A DNA stretch of 9,159 nucleotides from Desulfovibrio sp. (GTDB lineage Bacteria > Desulfobacterota > Desulfovibrionia > Desulfovibrionales > Desulfovibrionaceae): positions 1-9,159 of the forward strand of contig JAISNZ010000115.1 of the NCBI GenBank assembly GCA_031275955.1, written 5' to 3'. Below the pieces are notes generated by a model. That model had not been told where the DNA came from and ran no database searches. It saw only the letters and a list, made by a program, of their open reading frames with translations. This document shows, in pieces, positions 1 through 7,765 of this stretch (its first letter is position 1; each line of letters opens with the position of its first letter). The position numbers were made by a program, and so were the translations under genes.

Positions 1-2003
1 CAGCGCTGTTGGGTTTGCTGTCTACGGTCAGCAAAGCGGCGAACGACAGCGAGTTCATCACCGGGCTGGTGGAAAGCGGCGAATTGTTCAGCCCGCTGAA
101 ATTCAACCCGGAGGACGCCTACACCTTCCTGCGGGAAGTGCCGCTCTATGAGGCCTGCGGCATCATCTGCCGCATCCCGGATTTTTGGAAGCGCAAGGCG
201 AAATCACGGCTCTCCCTGTCTCTTGGCTCAAAAGAGCCGTCCGTGCTGGGCATGCAGTCCTTGCTCGCCTTCTCCCCCTCCGTCTGTTTCGGCGACACGG
301 AACTCAGCCGCGAGGAGCTTGAAGCCCTGCTCGGCGAGGACAACGGTCTGGCCTTTCTCAAAGGCAAATGGGTGGAAGTCAGCCAGGAACGGATCAGGCA
401 AATCCTTGCCGCCCTGGATAAGGTGGAGGGGCGCGGCGAGCTTTCCTTCGCGGAGGCAATCAGGATCCAGGCGGGCATAGTGGATGCGCTGGAGCAGATT
501 GACGACACCGAGGTGCTCGTCACCAACGGCCAATGGCTCCGCGCTGTGTTCACTAAAATGACGCAGCCTGGCGAAATCGAGCCTGTGCCCGCGGGCGGCG
601 GCTTCACGGCCACGCTACGCCACTATCAGCAAACGGGGCTGAACTGGCTTGCGTTTATGCGCGGCATGGGCTTCGGCGCTCTGCTCGCGGACGATATGGG
701 ACTTGGCAAGACGGTGCAGGTCCTGGCCCTGCTGGACAGACTCCGCGAAACGGAACCGGACGCGAAAACGCTGCTTGTCGTTCCCGCTTCCCTGCTTGTG
801 AACTGGCAGAAGGAGGCGGCGAGGTTCGCGCCCCGCCTGCGGGTCTGTGTTCTCCACGGCGGCAATATCGACTTTTCGCCGGACGATGCGGATGTGTTTC
901 TCACGACCTATGGAATGGTGGCGCGGCTTGAAAAGCTGACTGCCGTGGTCTGGAATGTGTTGATTCTTGACGAGGCGCAGGCAATCAAGAATCCGGACGT
1001 AAAGCAGACCAGGGCGGTCAAGAAGCTTGACGGCGGCGTGCGTATCGCGATGACGGGGACGCCGATTGAGAACAGGCTCGCGGATTTGTGGTCCATATTC
1101 GATTTTCTGAACCCGGGCCTGCTCGGCACCGCGAAAGAGTTTGCGGCCTTCACGAAAAAGCTCAAGGACGCGCCGGAGGGCTATTCCAAACTGCGCGGCG
1201 CGGTGTCGCCGTTCATTCTGCGGCGGCTGAAAACGGACAGGTCCGTGATCTCCGATCTGCCCGAGAAGAATGAAATCAAGCAATTCACGATGCTGACGAA
1301 AAAGCAGATCGCGCTGTATAACGCGCTGGTGGCGGATTTGCAGCGCGTTCTGCTTGAAGAGGAAAACACGGGCATTCAGCGCAAGGGCAAGATTCTCGCG
1401 GCGATTATGAAATTCAAGCAGATCTGCAACCACCCCGACCAGTTCAATGGTCAGAGCGCCTTCGACCCGAAGCATAGCGGCAAGTTTGAGACCCTGGCCG
1501 AAATCTGCGCGACCATCCGCGACAAACACGAGAGCGTGCTGGTGTTCAGTCAGTTCCGCGAGATGTGCGCGCCGCTGTCACGCTACCTTGAAACCCTGTT
1601 CGGGCGGCCGGGCCTGGTCCTCCACGGCGGCACCGCGCCGAAACAACGCGGCGCCATGGTGGAAAAATTCAACTCCGCCTACGTGCCCTTTATGGTGCTG
1701 TCCTTGAAAGCGGGCGGCGTGGGCCTGAACCTCACCGCCGCAAACCATGTCGTGCATTTTGACCGCTGGTGGAACCCGGCGGTTGAGAACCAGGCCACCG
1801 ATCGTGCCTTTCGCATCGGGCAGACAAAAGGCGTGATGGTGCATACATTCGTCACCACAGGCACGATTGAGGAGAAAATCGACCAACTGATCGCAGGCAA
1901 GCAAAAGCTCGCGGCAGACGTCATTGCCGCAAGTTCCGGCGAAAACTGGGTGACGGAAATGTCCAATGCCGAGCTTATGAACCTGTTCCGGCTGGAGGCG
2001 TAG
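1..2003 (+). CDS. SWI2/SNF2-family helicase, C-terminal part (partial at left edge)
   Basis: This is a DNA-dependent ATPase of the SWI2/SNF2 group (superfamily 2), which translocates on duplex DNA. The reading frame is open to the window edge. The first start-like codon is a TTG at 9, but the protein begins in the middle of a domain, and bacterial relatives are usually considerably longer, so the true start lies outside. Counting from base 9, residues about 1-190 resemble the N-terminal region found before the motor in bacterial SNF2 proteins. The motor follows: Walker A DDMGLGKT near 226-233, the DEAQ box at 321-324, motif III MTGTPIEN, a second RecA-like lobe with LVFSQF, and motif VI QATDRAFRIGQ at 595-605. 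All key motor residues are present, so the visible part looks intact. The gene ends with TAG three bases before a SWIM zinc-finger gene, a pairing known in many bacteria. Its cellular role is not established; DNA repair, chromatin-like remodelling or defence are all possible. Confidence 0.93.
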   Translation, partial: ALLGLLSTVSKAANDSEFITGLVESGELFSPLKFNPEDAYTFLREVPLYEACGIICRIPDFWKRKAKSRLSLSLGSKEPSVLGMQSLLAFSPSVCFGDTELSREELEALLGEDNGLAFLKGKWVEVSQERIRQILAALDKVEGRGELSFAEAIRIQAGIVDALEQIDDTEVLVTNGQWLRAVFTKMTQPGEIEPVPAGGGFTATLRHYQQTGLNWLAFMRGMGFGALLADDMGLGKTVQVLALLDRLRETEPDAKTLLVVPASLLVNWQKEAARFAPRLRVCVLHGGNIDFSPDDADVFLTTYGMVARLEKLTAVVWNVLILDEAQAIKNPDVKQTRAVKKLDGGVRIAMTGTPIENRLADLWSIFDFLNPGLLGTAKEFAAFTKKLKDAPEGYSKLRGAVSPFILRRLKTDRSVISDLPEKNEIKQFTMLTKKQIALYNALVADLQRVLLEEENTGIQRKGKILAAIMKFKQICNHPDQFNGQSAFDPKHSGKFETLAEICATIRDKHESVLVFSQFREMCAPLSRYLETLFGRPGLVLHGGTAPKQRGAMVEKFNSAYVPFMVLSLKAGGVGLNLTAANHVVHFDRWWNPAVENQATDRAFRIGQTKGVMVHTFVTTGTIEEKIDQLIAGKQKLAADVIAASSGENWVTEMSNAELMNLFRLEA

Positions 2004-2006
2004 CCG

Positions 2007-2726
2007 ATGAGTTGGGGATACAGCTATTACAATCACAGTCAGCCGTCCGTGGCGCAACAGCGCGAGATCGCCGAAAAGCGCAGGAAAAAGCTTGAGAAGG
2101 ATCAGGTCGAAATTCAGCCGGTTATCATTGCAGGCGGGAAAATCGCCGAAAGGTGGTGGGGCATCGCCTGGAACAAGAACCTTGAGAGCTACGCCGATTT
2201 CGAGAACCGCCTCGGCCGGGGGCGGAGCTATTGCAAAAATGGTCTGATCCTCGACCTGCGCATTTCCGAGGGCGGGATTCGCGCGCAAGTCAGCGGGAGC
2301 AGCGTCTACAACGTCACCATCACGATTGACAAGCTGGCCGACAGGCATTGGCGGGGCATAGTCGCCGCCTGCGCCAAGCGGGTGGAGAATATCGGAACAT
2401 TGGTCGAGGGCAGGTTTCCGCAGGAACTCGCCGATGTTTTCATGAAACAGGGCGAGGGGCTGTTTCCGAGCCCCAAAGAGATTCATATGCTGTGCGACTG
2501 TCCTGATGCCGCGATGTTATGCAAACATATCGCCGCCGTGCTGTACGGAGTAGGCGCCAGGCTTGATCGTGATCCGTTGCTGTTCTTCAAACTGCGCGGC
2601 GTTGATCCCGGTGAGCTGATCAAAAAGTCCGTTGAGGAGAAGATGCAGAACCTGCTCGCCAACGCAGGCAGGAAATCCGGGCGCGTCATCGCCGATAAAG
2701 ATATCGCGCGGCTGTTCGGAGTCTGA
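2007..2726 (+). CDS. SWIM zinc-finger protein
   Basis: This 239-residue protein carries a SWIM zinc-binding motif, CxCx6CxH, formed by C163, C165, C172 and H174 (CDCPDAAMLCKH). SWIM domains are thought to mediate DNA or protein binding and are often found fused or adjacent to bacterial SWI2/SNF2 ATPases. Here the upstream neighbour is exactly such an ATPase, so the two probably act as one complex or pathway. The N-terminus is rich in Lys, Arg and Glu (about residues 18-35) and is followed by a WWGIAWNKNLE segment typical of this bacterial family. The ATG at 2007 is preceded by GGAGG inside the last codons of the helicase gene, with only three bases after its TAG, indicating translational coupling. 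I see no membrane segment or signal peptide. Function beyond zinc binding and helicase partnership is unknown. Confidence 0.88.
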   Translation: MSWGYSYYNHSQPSVAQQREIAEKRRKKLEKDQVEIQPVIIAGGKIAERWWGIAWNKNLESYADFENRLGRGRSYCKNGLILDLRISEGGIRAQVSGSSVYNVTITIDKLADRHWRGIVAACAKRVENIGTLVEGRFPQELADVFMKQGEGLFPSPKEIHMLCDCPDAAMLCKHIAAVLYGVGARLDRDPLLFFKLRGVDPGELIKKSVEEKMQNLLANAGRKSGRVIADKDIARLFGV

Positions 2727-2768
2727 CTATAGCAAAATCATGCCCTCGTATTTGATCCGGAAGTGGAA
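2727..2768. other. Convergent intergenic junction, SWIM gene and recD2
   Basis: Only 42 bases separate the stop codons of the two converging genes. There is no clear intrinsic terminator. A GC-rich imperfect palindrome lies just inside the recD2 3' end (2772-2800, arms about 9 bp with a 3-base bulge), but no T-run follows it on either strand. Confidence 0.5.
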
Positions 2769-5021
2769 TTACCGGGCGGCGCCCTTTTCCCGGCGCCCGG
2801 AGGGAGGGAGGATCTGCGCCGCCAGCCGTCTGGCCAGCCAGGTATGCCGCATGCGGGGGGTGCTGTTGCGCACGGCGATATGCAAGGCGCGGGGGGAACC
2901 CACCAGGATGACCAGCCGCTTGCCCCGGGTGACGCCGGTATACAGCAGGTTGCGCTGCAAAAGGACATAGTGCTGGGTCAGGATGGGCAGGACAACGGCC
3001 GGGTATTCGGAACCCTGGGATTTATGCACGGAAATGGCGTAGGCCGGAACAATCTCATTCAATTCCTCAAATGTATACAGGACATTGCGATCGTCAAAGC
3101 GCACGGTCGCCTCGCGATCTTCAGGGCTGAGGCGGCAGATGCGGCCAATGTCGCCGTTGAAAACATCCTTTTCGTAGTTGTTGCGGATCTGCATGACCTT
3201 GTCGTTCGGGCGGTAATGAAAATCACCGCGCGAGATCTGGAGTTCATCCGGGTTGAGGGCGTCCTGGAGGCGGTTGTTCAGGCTGATGACGCCGACGGCG
3301 CCCTTGTGCATGGGGGTGAGGACCTGGATATCCTCCACGGGATGCAGGCGAAAACGGCGGGGGATGTGATCCCGCACCAGTTCCACCACCAGATCGGCGG
3401 CTTTTTCCGGATCTTCCTGGCGGATGAAGTAAAAATCGCTGAGACCTTCGGCGGGAGGCGTGAGCGCAGGGATCTCGCCCTGGTTGATGCGGTGGGCGTT
3501 GACAATAATCTCGCTGCTCGCCGCCTGGCGGAACACTTCGGTGAGTTCCACCACAGGCACCGCCCCGGACTGGATGATGTCCTTGAGGACATTGCCCGGA
3601 CCCACCGAGGGCAGCTGGTTCACGTCGCCCACCAGGATCAGGGTGGCCCCCAGGGGCACGGCCTTGAGCAGATGGAACATGAGCATGGTGTCCAGCATGG
3701 AGGCTTCATCCACCACCAGGAGAGCGCAGGCCAGAGGATTGTCCTCGTTGCGGGCGAAGCCGTCCTCGCTGGGGCTGTATTCCAGCAGGCGATGGATGGT
3801 CCTGGCGTCCACGCCGCTGGTTTCCGCCATGCGCTTGGCGGCCCGGCCCGTGGGCGCGGCCAGGAGAACCCGGCCTTTCTTGTGCCGGAAGAGCCTGATA
3901 ATGGCGTTAATCACGGTGGTCTTGCCCGTGCCCGGCCCGCCCGTGATCACCAGCGCCTTTCCGGTCATGGCGGCCAGGGCCGCCTCTTCCTGCTCCTCCG
4001 CCAGATCCAGGGGCAGGGCGCCCCTGATCTTGTCCAGCAGACCTTTCGGGTCCTCAAAATGCGCGCTTTTCGGAGAATGCAGGAGGCGGTGCAGGTAAAA
4101 GGCGATGGTGCTTTCATAAACATGGAAATGGCGCAGATACACGGCTTCAAAGGAGATGCCGTTTTCCTCCGTCAGGGTTTCGCGGACGATGCGCTCATCC
4201 AGGACAAGGGCGTCAAGGCCCTCCAGCACCAGTTCCGCTTCCACGTCCAGGGCGGCGGCTGTCTGGGCAACCAGCTCCTCCAGGGGAAAGAAGCAGTGTC
4301 CTTCGTCCACGCATTTGCGCAGAACATAGAGCAGGCCGGCCTCGATGCGCAGGTCCCCGTCATGGGCCAGGCCCAGCTTCATGGCCACGGTGTCGGCGGT
4401 GAGAAAACCAATGCCGGGGATATCCATGGCCAGGCGGTACGGGTTTTCCCGCACCACGGCCAGGGCGTCGGCGCCGTAATGGCGGAAGATGCGCACGGCA
4501 TAGGATGTGGATACTCCGTGCGGTTGCAGGAACAGGATCAGATCGCGGATGCCCTTGTGCTCGGCCCAGGCCGCCTTGATGTCCTCGACCAGCCGGGCGG
4601 AGATCCCCCTGACCGCGGCCAGTTGATCCGGATGCTCGTCCAGGACCTCAAACGTCTTGTCGCCGAACATGTCCACAATGCGTCCGGCCAGGGTATGCCC
4701 CACGCCTTTGATCAGGCCGGAGCCCAGGTAATGGCGGATGCCTTCCAGGGTAGCCGGCAGCAGGGTCTCGCACTGTTCCATCTTGAACTGACGGCCGAAA
4801 CGGGGGTCTTTCACCCAGGCGCCGGTCACGGACAGGCGGATTCCCGGCTGGGGGGAGGACAAAAAGCCCACGACGGACACGGGGTCCGCATTGCCCTGCA
4901 CTTTGAGGCGCAAAACAGTATAGCCGTTGTCTTCGTTATGGAAAACAACCCGTTCCAGAGTGCCTTGCAAGGTAACCGGCTGGGGGGAGGCGAGAAGGGA
5001 CTGCTGTTCGCGCGTATCCAT
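2769..5021 (-). CDS. recD2: ATP-dependent DNA helicase RecD2 (SF1B)
   Basis: This 750-residue protein is a 5'-3' DNA helicase of the RecD2 type, the form that occurs without RecBC and acts in DNA repair and replication stress. The N-terminal region (about residues 95-220) contains tandem helix-hairpin-helix-like segments (LIKGVGHTLAGRI, AVRGISARL, DIPGIGFLTAD). The motor shows Walker A GGPGTGKTT (K367), Walker B VVDEASMLD (D438, E439), motif III VGDVNQLPSVGPG, and near the C-terminus VHKSQGSEYP (about 665-674) followed by YTGVTRGK. The length fits the family and all motifs are intact. The ATG at 5021 lies three bases after the hflX stop. Only a weak ribosome binding sequence is visible (GGTAG), so translation is probably coupled to hflX. 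It is the last gene of a purH-hflX-recD2 operon. The long open frame on the opposite strand is a composition artefact. Confidence 0.96.
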   Translation of the reverse strand: MDTREQQSLLASPQPVTLQGTLERVVFHNEDNGYTVLRLKVQGNADPVSVVGFLSSPQPGIRLSVTGAWVKDPRFGRQFKMEQCETLLPATLEGIRHYLGSGLIKGVGHTLAGRIVDMFGDKTFEVLDEHPDQLAAVRGISARLVEDIKAAWAEHKGIRDLILFLQPHGVSTSYAVRIFRHYGADALAVVRENPYRLAMDIPGIGFLTADTVAMKLGLAHDGDLRIEAGLLYVLRKCVDEGHCFFPLEELVAQTAAALDVEAELVLEGLDALVLDERIVRETLTEENGISFEAVYLRHFHVYESTIAFYLHRLLHSPKSAHFEDPKGLLDKIRGALPLDLAEEQEEAALAAMTGKALVITGGPGTGKTTVINAIIRLFRHKKGRVLLAAPTGRAAKRMAETSGVDARTIHRLLEYSPSEDGFARNEDNPLACALLVVDEASMLDTMLMFHLLKAVPLGATLILVGDVNQLPSVGPGNVLKDIIQSGAVPVVELTEVFRQAASSEIIVNAHRINQGEIPALTPPAEGLSDFYFIRQEDPEKAADLVVELVRDHIPRRFRLHPVEDIQVLTPMHKGAVGVISLNNRLQDALNPDELQISRGDFHYRPNDKVMQIRNNYEKDVFNGDIGRICRLSPEDREATVRFDDRNVLYTFEELNEIVPAYAISVHKSQGSEYPAVVLPILTQHYVLLQRNLLYTGVTRGKRLVILVGSPRALHIAVRNSTPRMRHTWLARRLAAQILPPSGRREKGAAR

Positions 5022-5024
5022 GCT

Positions 5025-6804
5025 CTACCGTAGCGCGATGCCGCGTTCCCAGTCAATGCGATCCGCAATGGTCCGGGAAAGGGCGGCAAGGCCCAGGCCG
5101 GAAAGGGCGGAAAGGAAAAGGGCCTCCGGCTGCCGCTCCCGGAGGGCTTGCAGGGCTTCCTCGGTCAGGGCGTCGATTTTATTGAAGATCAAAAGCCTGG
5201 GCGTATTCTGGAGCTTCAGGCGGACCAGAATTTCGTCCACGGCGGCGATATGCATATCCCGCTCCGGATGGGAGGCGTCGGCCACATGCAGGAGAAGATC
5301 GGCCTCTTCCATCTCCTCCAGAGTGGCCTGGAAGGCTTCCATCAATTCCCTGGGCAGGCCGCGGATAAAACCCACGGTATCCGTAAGGATGAGTTCGCGT
5401 TCCCGGGGGAAGCGCAGGCGGCGGGTTGTGGGGTCCAGAGTGGCGAAGAGGCGGTTTTCGGCCAGAACGGAGGAGCCGGTCAGCCTGTTGAGCAGCGTGG
5501 ATTTGCCGGCGTTGGTGTAGCCCACCAGGGAGGCGACGGGCACATTGCCCTTGGCCCTGCGGCTGCGGGCCTGGGCGCGGCGGCGGCGGAGATCCTTCAG
5601 ATCGGCCGTAATGCGGGCCACGCGCTCGCGCAGACGGCGGCGATCCGTCTCCAGTTTGGTTTCCCCGGGGCCCCGGCCGCCGATGCCCCCGGCCAGACGG
5701 TCCAGGGCGCGGGCTTTGCCGCTCAGGCGGGGGAGGAGGTATTGCAGCTGGGCCAGTTCCACCTGGAATTTCCCCGCCGCGCTGACGGCCCGCTGGGCGA
5801 AAATATCCAGGATAAGCTGGGTGCGGTCCAGAACGCGGCGTTCCGTGACGTCCGTCAGATTGCGCAACTGGGCCGGCGAAAGTTCGCCGTCAAAAATAAT
5901 CAGACCGGCGTTGCCCTGCAAGGCCAGAACCTCCAGATCCGCCAGCCTGCCCTTGCCGATGATGATCCGGGGGTTGACGGCCGCGACGCGCTGGATGAGG
6001 ATTCCAGCTGTGGAAACCCCCGCGGTGGCGGCCAGATCCGCGAGTTCGGCCAGAGAGGCTTCCTGCTCGGGGCGGGGCTTTTCCGAGACGCTGACCAGGA
6101 TGGCCCGGTTTTCCGATCCCCTGCCTTCCTCCTGGCGGATGCGGCGGATGGCGCGCACGGCTGCCGCTCCCCCGGATACCCCGTCGTCAGGTCCGTTCCC
6201 TCCGGCGGCAGGGGCGGGGAAGGAAGCGCGGGCCAGTTCCTCTTCCAGGGCAATCGCTTCCGCGGTAAAATCGGTTTGTCCCATGTCCCAGCGCAGGGGG
6301 GGATGAATGAGGCTGGTTTTCCCTTCCGGATTGGGGGGCAGAAGATGGGCGTGCTGCCGCAGAAGGGGCTGACCGTGGGCATCGACGGTCAGGATGCAGA
6401 CGCTGTCCAGACGCAGGAAGAGCATATCCAGCAGGTCTTCCTGGCGCAACAGGTCGTCCGTGAGGTGGGTGACCAGGAGGCGCAACCCGCGCAGGCGGCC
6501 CGCGCCCTCGCGGGCGCGGGGCAGTTCGGGAATGAGGATGCGGGCGGCGTCGCCCGCGATGACCATGAAGGGCCTGCCTTGCCGGTTGATCAAAAGGCCA
6601 ATCTGCCGGTTCAGGGATCGGGACAGGGCGGCCAGTTCGTGAGCCTGCTCCGGGGTATAGCCCCCTTCCGGAGGATAGCGCCGGGTCAGCAGGCGGGAAA
6701 GGGCCCTGATCTGGCTGGATTTCAGGCCTTGCGTGTTGCCCTCAAGTCTGGCGATAGGCGCTTCTCCTTTTGCTTTTCCCGCGCGCCCCAGGCAACGGCG
6801 GCAT
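5025..6804 (-). CDS. hflX: GTPase HflX, with an unresolved 5' frame
   Basis: HflX is a ribosome-associated GTPase that splits stalled or stress-inactivated 70S ribosomes. The visible protein has the HflX N-terminal domain (IIIGKGRLADLEVLALQ, GLIIFDGELSPAQLRNL), a glycine-rich linker (GGIGGRGPGETKLE) and a G domain with G1 GYTNAGKST, G3 DTVGFI, G4 NKID and G5 SALSGLG. The first canonical start in frame is a TTG at 6593 (522 residues). However, the same frame continues upstream with obviously coding, family-like sequence (GNTQGLKSSQIRALSRLL, RYPPEGGYTPEQ), so that TTG is internal. No ATG, GTG or TTG exists in this frame between 6593 and an in-frame stop at 6854-6852. The best start signal, GGGAGGA-AAC-free spacing aside, is the ATG at 6804 with GGGAGGA at 6813-6807, but it is one base out of frame and reaches TGA at 6744-6742. 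Removing one A from the A4 run at 6777-6774 (or one G from 6789-6786) would join the two into about 592 residues. The given coordinates assume that join. Gene identity is certain; the start is not. Confidence 0.9.
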
Positions 6805-6806
6805 GT

Positions 6807-6813
6807 TCCTCCC
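6807..6813 (-). promoter_or_regulatory. Ribosome binding site of the hflX ATG at 6804
   Basis: GGGAGGA lies between the purH stop (6818) and an ATG at 6804-6802. It is the strongest initiation signal at this junction, yet the ATG opens a frame of only 20 codons. This is why an indel or a +1 frameshift is suspected in hflX. Confidence 0.6.
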
Positions 6814-6817
6814 GGGA

Positions 6818-7411
6818 TCAGTCCGTCGGAAAAGAGGAGGCGATCATGCCGTCATAGGCCGAGGTCACGGCAAAGGCGAGAGAGGCCATGTCGCGGCGCA
6901 GGGCAAGGGGCGCCCGCAGGGAATGCCGGGCCAGCTCTTCCCGAATCCGGTCGTACCAGGAAACGGCGGGGACGACCAGGAGGGAATGATAGTTCTTGGC
7001 GGCAGCCCGGAGCAGGCAGGGACCCCCGATGTCGATTTCTTCCACAAGAGCCCTGGCGGGCGCCTTTTTGCGCGCGGCCCCGGCAAAATCGTACAGATTG
7101 ACGCAGACCAGATCAAAGGTCCGGATGCCGTGTTCCGCCAGGGAAGCGAGGTGCGCTGGGTTATCCTTGTCCGCCAGGATGCCTCCGTGAATTTTGGGGT
7201 GCAGGGTCTTGACCCGGCCGTCCAGGATTTCGGGAAATCCGGTGATCTCGCTGACCGCAAGGGCGGGCAGACCCGCCTCCCGCAGGGACCGAAACGTCCC
7301 TCCGGTGGAAACGAGCTCCACCCCGCCCTCGGAGAGAAAACGGGCGAAATCCTCCAGGCCGGTCTTGTCCGTAACCGAGAAAAGAGCCCGCCTGACGGGA
7401 AGAAGATCCAT
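6818..7411 (-). CDS. purH: IMP cyclohydrolase (stand-alone PurH N-terminal domain)
   Basis: This 197-residue protein catalyses the last step of purine synthesis, closure of FAICAR to IMP. It corresponds to the N-terminal, MGS-like half of bifunctional PurH. Family motifs are SVTDKTG (12-18), STGGT (35-39), GRVKTLHPKIHGG (65-77), VNLYDF (104-109) and EEIDIGGPCLLRAAAKN (124-140). The C-terminal AICAR transformylase half of ordinary PurH (over 500 residues) is absent: the protein ends cleanly with TGA and hflX follows. The transformylase must therefore be encoded elsewhere. The ATG at 7411 was chosen because the family motifs begin a few residues later and GAGGAG lies six bases upstream; the frame is open further upstream, but that part is the shadow of other sequence. 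It is the first gene of the purH-hflX-recD2 operon. Confidence 0.93.
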   Translation of the reverse strand: MDLLPVRRALFSVTDKTGLEDFARFLSEGGVELVSTGGTFRSLREAGLPALAVSEITGFPEILDGRVKTLHPKIHGGILADKDNPAHLASLAEHGIRTFDLVCVNLYDFAGAARKKAPARALVEEIDIGGPCLLRAAAKNYHSLLVVPAVSWYDRIREELARHSLRAPLALRRDMASLAFAVTSAYDGMIASSFPTD

Positions 7412-7530
7412 GCCGCGCTCCTCATTGCCCGTCCGCGCGAACGGACAATGCTCCCTTGTAGCCCCGGTCCGGAACAATGTCCAGCAATTACCGCTTGAAA
7501 CAGTCCGCTTGCGGCGAGCCGCCTGCTCCT

Positions 7531-7569
7531 GTTCCGCGGCGGGGATTTGCCCGCAAATCCTTGCGGAAC
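7531..7569 (-). other. Strong two-stem hairpin in the purH leader
   Basis: GTTCCGC (7531-7537) pairs with GCGGAAC (7563-7569). Inside, GGATTTGC (7543-7550) pairs with GCAAATCC (7553-7560), leaving a 5/2 internal loop. Both stems are perfect. If purH is transcribed from the promoter candidate near 7661-7689, this structure is in its leader RNA, about 120 bases before the ATG. It may be an attenuator-like element or a protein-binding DNA dyad. No T-run follows, so it is not an intrinsic terminator. Confidence 0.45.
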
Positions 7570-7621
7570 GGTTCACCCGTTTCCTTCCTGAACCGCTCCG
7601 GAGACGGCTGCCGGAAAAACC

Positions 7622-7650
7622 TTGACCCGGCGGCGGCGGTTTGTCATCAT
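7622..7650 (+). promoter_or_regulatory. Candidate sigma-70 promoter for the methyltransferase
   Basis: TTGACC (7622-7627), a 17-base spacer, and CATCAT (7645-7650) give five and four matches to the -35 and -10 consensus. It would leave a leader of about 110 bases containing the 7714-7738 hairpin. The -10 match is weak, so this is only a candidate. Confidence 0.25.
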
Positions 7651-7660
7651 CCGCTGACGC

Positions 7661-7689
7661 AATATCTCCTTGAAATTGTTGATTGGCAA
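7661..7689 (-). promoter_or_regulatory. Candidate sigma-70 promoter for purH-hflX-recD2
   Basis: On the minus strand, TTGCCA (7689-7684), a 17-base spacer, and GATATT (7666-7661) match the -35 and -10 consensus at five and four positions. Transcription would begin near 7654, giving a leader of about 240 bases before purH that includes the 7531-7569 hairpin. Confidence 0.4.
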
Positions 7690-7756
7690 GCGCAAAGCGG
7701 CAGTGTCCTTTTCGAGCGATTTCCTGCTGAAACCGCTCTAAGACAACCGACGACCC

Positions 7757-7761
7757 GGAGG
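7757..7761 (+). promoter_or_regulatory. Ribosome binding site of the methyltransferase
   Basis: GGAGG lies four bases before the ATG at 7766 and fixes this start. A hairpin (7714-7738) sits 18 bases further upstream. Confidence 0.7.
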
Positions 7762-7765
7762 GAAT

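Larger units (their letters stand above)
7412..7765. other. Divergent intergenic region with hairpins, purH / methyltransferase
   Basis: There is no convincing gene in these 354 bases. The region must carry the promoters of both divergent genes. Notable structures are a two-part hairpin at 7531-7569, a stem CGGTTC/GAACCG at 7569-7574 and 7590-7595 (15-base loop) that competes with it by one base, and a stem GAGCG-A-TTTC / GAAA-C-CGCTC at 7714-7738 just upstream of the methyltransferase ribosome binding site. I do not recognise a known riboswitch. Confidence 0.5.

Noticed and set aside
2772..2800. GC-rich palindrome at the recD2 3' end as terminator
   Set aside because: The stem is imperfect (3-base bulge) and is not followed by a T-run on either strand, so an intrinsic terminator is not supported.
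2763..5033. 756-codon open frame on the plus strand
   Set aside because: It is antisense to recD2, whose strand carries all helicase motifs. The plus-strand translation is low-complexity (rich in Gly, His, Gln) and has no family features, typical of a GC-rich shadow.
6593..6593. TTG at 6593 as the hflX start
   Set aside because: It would discard about 50 codons of in-frame, family-like coding sequence, and no ribosome binding site precedes it.
5148..6857. 569-codon open frame on the plus strand
   Set aside because: It is the antisense shadow of hflX; no recognisable motifs and a biased composition.
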